Notes under the pieces: model-generated
Database searches by the model: none
The model's input: the letters and a program-made list of their open reading frames with translations, nothing else
Told to the model about the DNA's origin: nothing
Translations under genes and position numbers: made by a program
Shown: positions 41,636 to 49,992 of the stretch, piece by piece
Numbering within the stretch: position 1 is the stretch's first letter
How the letters are laid out: the number at the start of each line of letters is the position of its first letter
Virus record (IMG/VR): IMGVR_UViG_3300024259_002152
Span: 186,001 to 250,000 of that record
Strand: one strand, 5' to 3'
DNA: 64,000 bases
DNA from: a virus

Positions 41636-42808
41636 ATGAATAAGGTAATAGTTTTAGAAGGTAATATAATTGAACGTAAAAGAGTCCTTAAAAAAATTAA
41701 GGACTCTTTTATGGACGATTACGAAACAGTAGTCTTCGATAAAAAAGATTCGTACGACTGTGTTTCTCATGCTCTTACCGAGATTTCATGTTTTTCTGGA
41801 GATAAGTTATTTATTATGAGAGGGCTTCCTGCCGTTGATGCTCCTACTGATGCTCAGGCAAGAACTAAAGTTTTAAATTATTTAAAAAAACTATTTCCCA
41901 CAATTCCTGCGGGAAATGTTCTAGTAATGGATAATATTGGCATATCTGGAGAATCATTTTTAAAGGAAGTTAGAAAATATGGAGAAGTTCATAAGTTTCA
42001 GCAAAAGATTAATAAATCTGATGGTAATCAAATAGCTAGTAGCTATTTTAAAAATAAGAAGATTGTGATTGACGATGCCATTTCTCAACTTTTGGTAGAT
42101 TCGTTAAATTTTAATGGTGATGAAATAGATGTTGATAAATTATATTTGATTTTGAAGAAATTTTATCAATACGTTTATGGGAAAAATAAGATAGTTAAAG
42201 AAGATGTATATGCTATTTGTTCTTCTAAAGAATTTATTATTTGGTCCCTTTATAATATGTTAGATGATGTTAGTTCTTCCGAAGATAAGAATATTGGGTC
42301 TATTATCAGTTTTATTTATAATCATTTGGATAATGCTAAGTATTTTGAACATGAAGTAGTAATGATTTTAAGAGCGATGATATGGAGATATGGCTTATTA
42401 TTGCTGGCCAAGAGTGAAGTAAATAATAAAAGATCTCAGCAGGAAATTAGTGATAATATCTCTAATATAATTAAATTAGAGAGTCATGGTAGATCTTATA
42501 AGATACAAATGAATCCCAAAACGTCTAAAGACGCGTCTATTCCTGAGTATTCGAAGAAAATGATCAACTCTGTGATGAATAGTTATTATGGTAGGGCTCC
42601 ATTAGCTTGTTATACCTACGGGCAGTTATTGTTGATATATTATACTGCTATAAAGACTCTTTTAAAGATAAGATCTGGTTGCACTGGATCTGAGATAAGG
42701 ATAGCAATATCCATTATGATTTCAGTCGTTTGTGGGATAATAACCAAACAAAATACGATAGATGGCATATTGGAGCACAAAAAACTTATATATGGAATTA
42801 ATAGATAA
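41636..42808 (+). CDS. holA-like: DNA polymerase III delta subunit-like (HolA)
   Basis: A 390-residue protein. VIVLEGNIIERKRVLKKIKDSF (~4-25) and FDKKDSYDCVSHALTEISCFSGDKLFIMRG (segments ~34-62) match the outline of HolA-type delta (an AAA+ fold without Walker A). FNGDEIDVDKLYLILKKF (~160-177) matches the D-x-x-x-x-x-N-E-I-x-K region, and the all-helical C-terminus fits domain III. It would open the clamp ring. Gene order dnaX-sigma-dnaN-holA gives a phage-encoded clamp-loading set. The similarity is moderate. Confidence 0.68.
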   Translation: MNKVIVLEGNIIERKRVLKKIKDSFMDDYETVVFDKKDSYDCVSHALTEISCFSGDKLFIMRGLPAVDAPTDAQARTKVLNYLKKLFPTIPAGNVLVMDNIGISGESFLKEVRKYGEVHKFQQKINKSDGNQIASSYFKNKKIVIDDAISQLLVDSLNFNGDEIDVDKLYLILKKFYQYVYGKNKIVKEDVYAICSSKEFIIWSLYNMLDDVSSSEDKNIGSIISFIYNHLDNAKYFEHEVVMILRAMIWRYGLLLLAKSEVNNKRSQQEISDNISNIIKLESHGRSYKIQMNPKTSKDASIPEYSKKMINSVMNSYYGRAPLACYTYGQLLLIYYTAIKTLLKIRSGCTGSEIRIAISIMISVVCGIITKQNTIDGILEHKKLIYGINR

Positions 42809-43080
42809 TGGAAGAAATTTATAAAAGTGTACTACTATTGATCCATTCTCTAACTCAATTGTCTGGAACGACTTACAAGTATAAAGAGGAGCCGAATGAG
42901 GAGAATGGGGAAAAAATAGTTACAATAGTAGATAAATGTGAAAATAAGTTCTTGAAAGTGAAAGAAGAAATAGTTAGAATGGTTCAAGAAGTAGAAGATG
43001 GTCAAAAAACAGAAGAGATAGAAGAAACAGAAGAGATTGAGACAATCCCTACAGAACAAGGTTTTTTAATAAAGGAATAA
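42808..43080 (+). CDS. hypothetical acidic protein
   Basis: A 90-residue protein beginning in the stop of the delta-like gene (TAATG). It has a helical N-terminus (YKSVLLLIHSLTQLSG) and a glutamate-rich coiled C-terminus (EEIVRMVQEVEDGQ, then EEIEETEEIETIP). Function unknown; possibly a small replisome accessory. Confidence 0.5.
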   Translation: MEEIYKSVLLLIHSLTQLSGTTYKYKEEPNEENGEKIVTIVDKCENKFLKVKEEIVRMVQEVEDGQKTEEIEETEEIETIPTEQGFLIKE

Positions 43081-43086
43081 CATATC

Positions 43087-43281
43087 ATGGCAGGATTCAA
43101 AACAATTAAAGTGCTGATTAATGATGATGGAACAGTCGAATTTGACCAAGTTGGATGGACAGGAAAGAAGTGCGCAAATGACATTCAATCATTAATCGAT
43201 GCTATGGGAGAAGAAAAATCAGTACAGAAAAAAGATGAATATTATAAGGACAATAAGGTTCAGATTCAACAAAGATTTTAA
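43087..43281 (+). CDS. DUF2997 family protein
   Basis: A 64-residue protein. KTIKVLINDDGTVEFDQVGWTGKKC (segments ~5-29) and VQKKDEYYKD (~46-55) match the small DUF2997 family (I-x-V-x-I-xx-DG-x-V...G..G..C). Members are of unknown function; some accompany gene clusters with CbbX-like AAA and DUF1257-type proteins in cyanobacteria and phages. It is the second gene after the replisome block. Confidence 0.72.
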   Translation: MAGFKTIKVLINDDGTVEFDQVGWTGKKCANDIQSLIDAMGEEKSVQKKDEYYKDNKVQIQQRF

Positions 43282-43292
43282 AGGATAGATTT

Positions 43293-43712
43293 ATGCCATT
43301 TAAAAAAGTTATAACATCGGACGGTCAGCCTATAGTTATAGGAACAACTCTTGGCGAGGATATTAAATTCCCTCCTGGTTTTTGCTATAGAATAGGAGGG
43401 CTTATCTACACAGTTAAAGAAGATGTGACACAAGATCGAAGCTCTCCTATGAGAGAGATAAGTGTTAGTGATGGTTCAACAGAAATTATGACTGTAGCTA
43501 GTATTACTAATGATTTGAAAGCTCATGGGTGTCAAGTTATGCCAATGGATAAGAGATTTGCTAAAAAAGAAGAGACTCAGACAGAAGAAGTAGAAGTAGT
43601 TGAGAAAAAGATCTCAAAAAAAAAGCCTCAAAAAACGAGCGTCCAAAAAAAAGTGGTCAGGGATAAAAAGGTGGCCAAGAAGGTAACCAAGAAAACCAAT
43701 GGAACTAAGTAA
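43293..43712 (+). CDS. hypothetical protein with lysine-rich tail
   Basis: A 139-residue protein. The first ~95 residues appear folded (FCYRIGGLIYTVKEDV). The last ~40 are lysine-rich (VVEKKISKKKPQKTS ... KKVAKKVTKKTNGTK), like a milder version of the lysine-repeat protein at 25610, and may bind DNA. Its end overlaps the next gene by 14 nt. Confidence 0.5.
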   Translation: MPFKKVITSDGQPIVIGTTLGEDIKFPPGFCYRIGGLIYTVKEDVTQDRSSPMREISVSDGSTEIMTVASITNDLKAHGCQVMPMDKRFAKKEETQTEEVEVVEKKISKKKPQKTSVQKKVVRDKKVAKKVTKKTNGTK

Positions 43713-43905
43713 GATTGCATTAGATATCCTCCCAAGTGGTCATATAAGATTTAGACGGGGAGATAGAGAATATAACAAGCGGATGAGAGAAATCATATCG
43801 TTCGTTGTTGATAATGACGAGACTGTTTTGAGAGAGATAGATGATTTCTTAATAGGATCAGAAGATGTAGAATTGTTAATAGGGGATACAATTCTCTGCG
43901 GATGA
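43699..43905 (+). CDS. small hypothetical protein
   Basis: A 68-residue protein (MELSKIALDILPSGHIRFRRGD...). It has an acidic C-terminal half and no recognised motif. It ends the run; a 139 nt gap with a terminator follows. Confidence 0.5.
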   Translation: MELSKIALDILPSGHIRFRRGDREYNKRMREIISFVVDNDETVLREIDDFLIGSEDVELLIGDTILCG

Positions 43906-43960
43906 TTATTCTATTTTGTTCTTTTTTCACATCGCTCTCGACTGCGATGTTCTTTAATAT

Positions 43961-43986
43961 AGCCATATGGTTTAGATCATATGGCT
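43961..43986 (+). terminator. rho-independent terminator-like hairpin
   Basis: AGCCATATG and CATATGGCT form a 9-bp stem with an 8-nt loop, followed by ATTTTTAT. A second short hairpin (CATCGC/GCGATG) lies 30-45 nt upstream. It ends the transcription unit before ruvC. Confidence 0.75.
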
Positions 43987-44001
43987 ATTTTTATGAAATG
44001 A

Positions 44002-44046
44002 ATCTCCTAAGTCGATATATATAAAAAGTATATTGATTTAGGAGAT
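44002..44046 (+). promoter_or_regulatory. long hairpin that sequesters the ruvC ribosome site and start
   Basis: Arms 44002-44019 and 44029-44046 pair over 18 positions with only two mismatches, both of which are G-U pairs in RNA. The right arm holds TTTAGGAG and the first two bases of the ATG start of ruvC. The loop is 9 nt. An RNA made through here would hide the ribosome site, while initiation inside the left arm or loop would expose it. It is a candidate for a translational switch or RNase III target. Confidence 0.85.
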
Positions 44047-44683
44047 GAGTGTGGCTAATAAATTTGAAGTTATTATAGGCGTAGATCCAGGAGTAGTTGG
44101 TGGCATATCTATTATTTATAAAAATGGAGTAATTGATATTAATAGAATACCAGTAAAAAAGGTAGTAGTTAATAAGAAAAATAAAAAAACCTATGATTTA
44201 GTTGGTATATCCGAGATATTTGAACCATTTATTAATAAAAAAGTTTTATTTGTCCAAGAGAAAGTATCATCACATCCTGGGGAAGGAAGCGTATCGGCGT
44301 TCAATTTCGGTCGATCTTCGGGATATACTATCGGTATGGCTCATGCTTTGGGTTTCGAGGTAGTAGAGGTGACTCCTCAAGCTTGGAAGAAACACTTTCC
44401 AGAGCTTGTTACTCAAGAGATATTAGTAAAAAAAGAAGAGATTAAGAAATTAAGAGTATTATCTAAAACATTAAAGGATAAACCCTCCCAAAAATTGAAT
44501 AAAAAAGAGATAGATAAGCTAAATAGGCAAATTAAGACGTTAGCCAAAGAAGAAGCTAGGAGTTTAGCTTCTTCTCTATATCCTCAATCAGCAGGTGAAT
44601 TTAAGCAGAAAAATAGTGATGGGATAGCAGAGAGCCTATTAATCTCATTATATGGTAGGGATAATCAAAATGAATTGGTTTAA
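44045..44683 (+). CDS. ruvC: RuvC-like Holliday junction resolvase
   Basis: A 212-residue RNase-H-fold resolvase. Catalytic residues are visible: Asp in IIGVDPGVVGGISI (~10-23), Glu in FVQEKVSSHPGEGS (~70-83) and the C-terminal Asp in NSDGIAESLLISLYG (~191-205). A ~45-residue lysine-rich insertion (KEEIKKLRVLSK...) lies between them, as in some phage RuvC-like nucleases. It would resolve branched DNA during replication or packaging. A strong hairpin covers its ribosome site. Confidence 0.87.
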   Translation: MSVANKFEVIIGVDPGVVGGISIIYKNGVIDINRIPVKKVVVNKKNKKTYDLVGISEIFEPFINKKVLFVQEKVSSHPGEGSVSAFNFGRSSGYTIGMAHALGFEVVEVTPQAWKKHFPELVTQEILVKKEEIKKLRVLSKTLKDKPSQKLNKKEIDKLNRQIKTLAKEEARSLASSLYPQSAGEFKQKNSDGIAESLLISLYGRDNQNELV

Positions 44684-45032
44684 ATTTGCAAAAGATTTTG
44701 GTGATAGAAATACGATTAATTCTAAAATAAGGTATCTCAAGATACTAAAAGAAACGATATCTTCTAATTCTAAAATAGTTTTTCAGAGTGGTAAAACAGC
44801 TAAGGATTCGACCTATAGTATCATAACGTCGTCTAAAATTACGTCTTATCCCTCATTGCATGAGGTTCTAATACGAGCAGATTCTTTAGTATTAGATAGT
44901 CCTTGGAAATTTGGAGAATTATGTAGTGATGCCATTAACAAAATAGATCAATTAATATATGCTCTTATAGAAGAGAGAAAAGAGATTACTTATGAAGGAA
45001 AGAAAAAGGGGCCTAAGAAAGGTTGGGTATAA
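44670..45032 (+). CDS. hypothetical protein
   Basis: ATG 44670 (AGGG upstream) gives 120 residues; it overlaps ruvC by 14 nt. There is a short basic N-terminus, a helix-rich C-terminus and a lysine-rich end (KKKGPKKGWV). No family is recognised. Its stop overlaps the next ATG. Confidence 0.5.
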   Translation: MNWFKFAKDFGDRNTINSKIRYLKILKETISSNSKIVFQSGKTAKDSTYSIITSSKITSYPSLHEVLIRADSLVLDSPWKFGELCSDAINKIDQLIYALIEERKEITYEGKKKGPKKGWV

Positions 45033-45691
45033 TGTCAAAGAAAAATGATGTGGAACAACATTCTGTCGTAGTAACTAATGCTCCAAATGCAAATGTCGTC
45101 CCGTATTTGTTCAGTTTAGATAGAATAGAAAAAACAAATTGTAATTTATGTCAATGTGAATTTAGGGATGAAGCTGAAGATATCTATGAGAATCAAAAAA
45201 GAAAAAACTATTCGGAGATAAAAAGAAGATTAAAACAAAACCATGATTTTGATGCAACGGTTGGTGGTATAAAAAATCATATGTTGTTTCATTATAAAGC
45301 TGCTCAAAATAATGCTGCTTTGCAGGAATATGCTGAAGATGTGCAGCAATGGGTTAATATGCAGACCAATAAGCTGGTAGCGATGAAATCAAGGATAGCA
45401 GTGCTAGAAAGAGAAATGTTTACTCTTGGTAAAGAGAGTGAAGAATTAGATATTTCTGAAAGAAGAAAAAATGCCGAAACAATGAAAAAATTAGCAGAAA
45501 CTATTCTTACTTATGAAAATAAATTATCAGAATATCAGGAAGAGGTAAAACCTGTGAATCTTGTATTTAATCAGTTAAAAGTCATTGTCAATGATGAGCT
45601 TGCACATGTTGATAATATCAAAACAAGGACTGTGGTAAGCACTATTTTGAAAAGATTGAATGATAGTGTCGGAGAGATGATGATTGAATAA
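45032..45691 (+). CDS. coiled-coil protein with Cys pair, possible DNA-binding factor
   Basis: ATG 45032 overlaps the upstream stop (TAATG); 219 residues. CNLCQCEFRDEAEDIYEN (~37-54) begins a segment with KNYSEIKRRLKQNHDF and VGGIKNHMLFHYK (~77-89), a layout like the small-terminase-type helix-turn-helix (C-x-x-C...I...L...V..H...H). A long coiled-coil (~95-180) follows. A small terminase subunit or another DNA-binding adaptor is possible but unproven; no large terminase is in the window. Confidence 0.5.
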   Translation: MSKKNDVEQHSVVVTNAPNANVVPYLFSLDRIEKTNCNLCQCEFRDEAEDIYENQKRKNYSEIKRRLKQNHDFDATVGGIKNHMLFHYKAAQNNAALQEYAEDVQQWVNMQTNKLVAMKSRIAVLEREMFTLGKESEELDISERRKNAETMKKLAETILTYENKLSEYQEEVKPVNLVFNQLKVIVNDELAHVDNIKTRTVVSTILKRLNDSVGEMMIE

Positions 45692-45864
45692 TGAAAGTAT
45701 GGAATTTTAAAAAACAAAAGATAGAGAATGGGACAGAGTCTCCTGGTTGTAATAGTGTAGATGGAGTTAAAGATTATAAGCCCGTCTTTATGAGTTATAA
45801 GGAGAACGGAGAAAATAGAGTAATTTCAATTAAGGACAATCAAAATGAAACAGATAGAAAGTGA
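45691..45864 (+). CDS. small hypothetical protein (57 residues)
   Basis: ATG 45691 shares its A with the upstream stop (TAATG) and opens a 57-codon frame, MKVWNFKKQKIENGTESPG..., ending at TGA 45862-45864. The sequence is hydrophilic and unrecognised. Perfect stop/start overlap on the left and a 20 nt overlap with the next gene on the right match the packing style of the neighbours, which supports it as real. Confidence 0.5.
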   Translation: MKVWNFKKQKIENGTESPGCNSVDGVKDYKPVFMSYKENGENRVISIKDNQNETDRK

Positions 45865-46033
45865 AAGTTTAATATATACTCAGAAGAATATTGTGGTGGG
45901 AGATAGAAAGAGAAATGTTATTACTATTGATAAAAAGCCAGGGGCTCAACTGGGTCAAAAAGTAGTGGATAATAAGGTTGTGACAGTAAAGAAAAGAAAA
46001 TGTAGCGGTTGCTCGAGGAGAAGGAAAGGGTAA
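45845..46033 (+). CDS. small basic protein with CxxC end
   Basis: A 62-residue protein (MKQIESESLIYTQKNIVV...) with AAGGAC upstream of the ATG. It ends in KKRKCSGCSRRRKG, a basic tail with a CxxC pair. Possibly nucleic-acid binding. It precedes the large CCA-enzyme-like gene by 1 nt. Confidence 0.5.
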   Translation: MKQIESESLIYTQKNIVVGDRKRNVITIDKKPGAQLGQKVVDNKVVTVKKRKCSGCSRRRKG

Positions 46034-46034
46034 C

Positions 46035-48548
46035 GTGAATAAAGATTTTATCTTATCGGTTTTGAAGAAAGTGAGATTTTTGTTTCCTTTCGTGGTGGAC
46101 TCACCTCATGAGGTTCTTGGGGAGTTGGCGCAAATAATTCCATCTCGATATATGATATTTCCTTGTGATATTATAGATCTTAGACAGTTTATTAGAGAGG
46201 ATAAGATTTCATCTTCGAATCCTATACTGTTTTTTTCTCAAAAATTTGCAGATAAATATTTGAAAGAATATTCAGTGTTTTTAGTTCTTGACTCTCATGT
46301 AGATGTTGTGAATGATCTATACGGAGGTGTTCAAGTTAATTATTGCGATGAACTCCCTTTGTCTCATCTACTTGTTAGAATCCTTATTAACGAACCATCT
46401 GCAAATAACTCTTTCGATGTTGTTAAAAACTTAATGGAAGAATTTAATTTAGGGGTAGAATGTTTGGTATCAAATAGTGTTCCTGGTATTTCTGGTCCTA
46501 GCAAAAAATTGTCATATATAATAGAACCTAAAAAGGCACAAAGAACTATAGGTGTTCCTTCAGACCTCCCTCTTACTCCAAAAGAAAACGATATATTTGA
46601 GTTCTTGAGACAAGTTAAAAAAGATTACAATCTTGATATTCAAATGAGGGTGGCAGGAGGATGGGTCAGAGATAAGATTCTTGGTAAAGAAAGTGATGAT
46701 ATAGATATAGCTGTAGATATGCCAGGTTATGATTTTGCTAAATTGGTGGCCCAAGCTGCCTTTAAGAGCAATATATCTCATGACCCTAAAGCGTATAATG
46801 TTAGTTTAGACAAAGATGCAGACCCAGCCACGAGAGTTGATGATGACAATCTGATGGTAGGGGCTGTAGATTTATTTGGTCAGAAAATAGAATTTGTTCC
46901 AATGAGAACAGAGCACTATCCTGATCCTCAAAGCAGAAAACCTAAAATTACCACAACGAATGATCCAAGAGAAGATGTGAAAAGAAGAGATCTTACAATC
47001 AATTCTATTTATTATAATATAGATACTGGTCAAGTAGATGATTTTGTAGGAGGAGTAGAGGATTTAGGTTTGGAAAGCGGAAAAATGATATTAAGAACAC
47101 CAGATGATGCCAAAAAAACTTATGAAGAAGATCCATTAAGGTTGCTGAGAGCTTTGCGCTTTCATAGTCGTTATCCCAATAGCGAATTAGATCCAGATAT
47201 AATCAAATCAATGTCAGACCCAGACATACAAGAATCTTATGTCAAGAAAGTTGCTGCGTCAAGAGCTGGACCTGAGATAATGAAAATGTTAGTGGGGGAT
47301 AATCCTACTGCATCTTTAAAACTATTATTTGAGAGCGGTTTATATAGGAAAGTTTTTGATGTTCCTGCAATGGGGAATATTAATCCTGATGGTATAGAGA
47401 TGGATCAAAAATCTCCTTATCACAAATATAGTTTATTAGATCATACGATAGAAGTGGTGTCTAATCTTAATAGTATTATGAAAGAGAATGAAGAGCCCGA
47501 TGATATGAGAGGACTTATGAATCTTGCTGCTGTTTTTCATGATTTCGGAAAAATGGATAACAAAGTTGCAAGACCTCATAAACGTCCAAGAGTTCCTGGA
47601 CATACTACTTATGTTGGGCACGAAAGAAGCTCAGAAGATATGGCAGAAGCCATATTGAAATCTATTAACGTGCCAAAAGAAAAAAGAAATTTAGTTAATA
47701 CTGTTATTAAAACACATATGTATCCTCATGATGCTTCGGATTGGAGTAGTAAAAATAAAGGTCCAGGTAATTTTATTGAAAAATTAAAAATAAAAGGCAA
47801 AGGTGGAGTAGATGATTTGTGGAAGTATGTGTTTTATCATGGTCAAGCTGATGCCATGTCGTCTAATCCTGAGACATATGATGAGCAAAAATATAATCAA
47901 GGAAAAGAGTGGTTTGAGCAATATCGTTCTGAACCATCGACAGAATTTACCAGATTTCAAGGAACGTTAATAGATGGTAACGTAGTGGATAATCTCAGGC
48001 AGCAAATAGAGCAGCAGAGACAAGTTCGTATCAGAAAAAACATTATCAGTGATGCTTTACATTTTATTTTACAACAGCAATATACAGGTAATATTGATAT
48101 GTCTTTTGCTTCATTGCCAGAAGGAGCAGATAGAGAGAAAGCTATGAATAAGTCTATTAATGATGCTACTAATAAAGTCAAAGGGTGGATGCTTAATGTG
48201 CATAATAAATATTTAGAACCACCTAAGGGAGGACAGGTTATGGGGTCTAATTGGTTTAAAAAAGTAAAAACTGCACAAGTAGCTGCTCTATCAGGAGATG
48301 TGCAAACTCAAGATCCAGAGATAAAGAAAGGTCCAAAAGAAGCTCTTCCAAAATATCAAGTTGGTATGAAGGTAAGAGATAGAAGAAATTCTGTATCTCA
48401 ACAACAGACCTATGGGGTGGTAGAAGCAATAAAAGGTAATAAAATGAAGATAGTTTGGAATCCTGATAGTAAAGAAAAAAGACAAGAAGAAGTTGTCGAT
48501 ATGGTGGAAAATACTGAAATTTTATCTTTAATTGTTGCGGAGGTATAA
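46035..48548 (+). CDS. CCA-adding enzyme/poly(A) polymerase-like fusion with HD domain
   Basis: An 837-residue protein (GTG start). Residues ~1-175 are an unrecognised N-terminal domain. Residues ~185-400 form a class II nucleotidyltransferase head: MRVAGGWVRDKILGKESDDIDIAVD (segments ~204-227), RRDLTINSIYYN (~317-328) and YEEDPLRLLRALRF (~363-376), exactly the CCA-enzyme signature. An HD domain follows (AAVFHDFGKMDNK ~496-508, GHERSSEDMAEAI, THMYPHD). The C-terminal ~60 residues (KYQVGMKVRDRR...) look like a KOW/SH3-like strand domain. It is about twice the usual length and probably adds nucleotides to RNA ends. It may repair tRNAs attacked by host defence. Confidence 0.82.
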   Translation: MNKDFILSVLKKVRFLFPFVVDSPHEVLGELAQIIPSRYMIFPCDIIDLRQFIREDKISSSNPILFFSQKFADKYLKEYSVFLVLDSHVDVVNDLYGGVQVNYCDELPLSHLLVRILINEPSANNSFDVVKNLMEEFNLGVECLVSNSVPGISGPSKKLSYIIEPKKAQRTIGVPSDLPLTPKENDIFEFLRQVKKDYNLDIQMRVAGGWVRDKILGKESDDIDIAVDMPGYDFAKLVAQAAFKSNISHDPKAYNVSLDKDADPATRVDDDNLMVGAVDLFGQKIEFVPMRTEHYPDPQSRKPKITTTNDPREDVKRRDLTINSIYYNIDTGQVDDFVGGVEDLGLESGKMILRTPDDAKKTYEEDPLRLLRALRFHSRYPNSELDPDIIKSMSDPDIQESYVKKVAASRAGPEIMKMLVGDNPTASLKLLFESGLYRKVFDVPAMGNINPDGIEMDQKSPYHKYSLLDHTIEVVSNLNSIMKENEEPDDMRGLMNLAAVFHDFGKMDNKVARPHKRPRVPGHTTYVGHERSSEDMAEAILKSINVPKEKRNLVNTVIKTHMYPHDASDWSSKNKGPGNFIEKLKIKGKGGVDDLWKYVFYHGQADAMSSNPETYDEQKYNQGKEWFEQYRSEPSTEFTRFQGTLIDGNVVDNLRQQIEQQRQVRIRKNIISDALHFILQQQYTGNIDMSFASLPEGADREKAMNKSINDATNKVKGWMLNVHNKYLEPPKGGQVMGSNWFKKVKTAQVAALSGDVQTQDPEIKKGPKEALPKYQVGMKVRDRRNSVSQQQTYGVVEAIKGNKMKIVWNPDSKEKRQEEVVDMVENTEILSLIVAEV

Positions 48549-48549
48549 A

Positions 48550-49440
48550 ATGTTACAGGTTGGTTATGGAGGTTATTATTTGGTAGGGGGCAACGTAACA
48601 GAATATGTCGATTCTCCGACATATTATGAGCCTGGTTTTAATGTTATGTACCCAATAGAAATAGCCGCTCCTAAGTCAGATCGTTTTTTCATTCTTATCA
48701 GGAAAAGAGAAGATGAGTCGGGAGATGGTTTTGCCAATTTGGTTGCTACAAATGTTTCAGCGACAGCAGTTGACGCCACTAATGGAGAAAGTCTATTAGT
48801 AAGGACTTCTAATAACACTTTACATCCCGCTTGGAATCAAGATCCATCTTCTACTACTCCTGTTCTCCTACAGATAGATAATCAGTTGGACATGGTTAAT
48901 ACTATTTTAAGAGTAAGAGTAATTGATTGTAAAGTGAAAGATTCGACAGATAATAGTTTTATCAATTTTAGAGTGATTATAGAAGAAGATCCTGAAGATT
49001 TATATTTCAATTATATTCCTGTGCATAGGAGAATATATCCCGATAGAAATACTTTTAGTATTGCTGGTAGGTCAGCATATGTAACATTAAGAAATGATAG
49101 CGATGCTTATTTATTAGTGTCCCCCTATGCTTGGTTAAAGGAAGACACAAAGGATAAGTCAGATTTTTCTTATCCTCAAGATACATTTTATTATCAAATA
49201 GAGAATACTTACAATAGCGAAGACTTTACATTTGCATTATCAAGTTATAGTGATTCTTTTGTGGCTGAACATGTGTCTGTGTTAAATGTCCCAGGGAACA
49301 AAAAAGTAGCTCTTATTTTAATAGATAATGCTATTTATGATTATATATTTCAGTTGAGAAGTGGCGTAAGTTTAGTAATATCTGTTGTGGGAGAACTTAG
49401 TGGTATAGAAGATACGTTTACGGTCAACCTTAATGTATAG
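48550..49440 (+). CDS. probable virion structural protein, strand-rich
   Basis: ATG 48550 follows GGAGG; 296 residues. The protein is strand-rich with many Ser/Thr/Asp and few Cys, for example GFANLVATNVSATAVDA (~57-73) and VYISVVGELSG-like end. There is a candidate immunoglobulin-like or baseplate-type fold, but I recognise no family. Position directly before peptidases and stalk proteins suggests a virion component. Confidence 0.5.
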   Translation: MLQVGYGGYYLVGGNVTEYVDSPTYYEPGFNVMYPIEIAAPKSDRFFILIRKREDESGDGFANLVATNVSATAVDATNGESLLVRTSNNTLHPAWNQDPSSTTPVLLQIDNQLDMVNTILRVRVIDCKVKDSTDNSFINFRVIIEEDPEDLYFNYIPVHRRIYPDRNTFSIAGRSAYVTLRNDSDAYLLVSPYAWLKEDTKDKSDFSYPQDTFYYQIENTYNSEDFTFALSSYSDSFVAEHVSVLNVPGNKKVALILIDNAIYDYIFQLRSGVSLVISVVGELSGIEDTFTVNLNV

Positions 49441-49449
49441 GAGCGGGTA

Positions 49450-49962
49450 ATGGGATGGTTTAAAGAGTCACAAAATGAAAATTTTATAGAAAAAGTAAAG
49501 GATATTTTAAAAAAACATTCTTTCACTAACGCAATATCTAACTACTATCATATTCCCATTAGTGAAGTCGATACTCATCTAGAAATAGAGGTGTGTGATC
49601 TTCATGGGAAATTTGCAGAAGGAAATGGTAAATTAATAAGAATAGATAAAAAGTTGTTAGATAATGACTTCTTTGATGAAAATTTTCACTTTGTGATCCA
49701 CGAATTTTTCCATTGGTTGAAGAGAAGGTCAGAAAATAAATTTTACTTCAACGATCCAGAAGAAGTCCAAAGTTTTGTTTTGCAGATGGCTTGGAATTTG
49801 ATAAATGGGAAAAGCGAAGAAGAAGTAACTAGAAAGATTTATCCCATCATTAAGGCTCATTTTAAAGATCAAAATAAATTTGAAGATGTATTTACAGAAA
49901 TGTTAAATAAAGCAATTAATCTCTATCAGATTTATCAGAGAGGGGGAGAATTTTCGATTTAA
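49450..49962 (+). CDS. HExxH metallopeptidase-like protein
   Basis: A 170-residue protein with the zinc motif HEFFH (His84, Glu85, His88) in NFHFVIHEFFHWLKRR, the core of gluzincin/metzincin-like peptidases, followed by a helical domain. A further ligand might be a Glu in NDPEEVQSFVLQMAW (~100-114). Phage HExxH proteins can process virion proteins or cut host targets. It has a GGAG ribosome site and sits in the structural block. Confidence 0.72.
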   Translation: MGWFKESQNENFIEKVKDILKKHSFTNAISNYYHIPISEVDTHLEIEVCDLHGKFAEGNGKLIRIDKKLLDNDFFDENFHFVIHEFFHWLKRRSENKFYFNDPEEVQSFVLQMAWNLINGKSEEEVTRKIYPIIKAHFKDQNKFEDVFTEMLNKAINLYQIYQRGGEFSI

Positions 49963-49963
49963 A

Positions 49964-49971
49964 TATAAATA
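49964..49971 (+). promoter_or_regulatory. T4-late-promoter-like TATAAATA
   Basis: TATAAATA lies ~22 nt before the C39-like gene, just after the upstream stop. This octamer is the whole late promoter of T4, which uses a small sigma factor (gp55); this window encodes such a sigma. In AT-rich DNA it may be chance. Confidence 0.3.
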
Positions 49972-49992
49972 GATATTTTTTACGGAGATATT

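Noticed and set aside
45860-45880. AGTGAAA followed by an AT-rich segment in the gene at 45845
   Set aside because: No -35 box and no TATAAT at the required 9-10 nt; it is within coding sequence.
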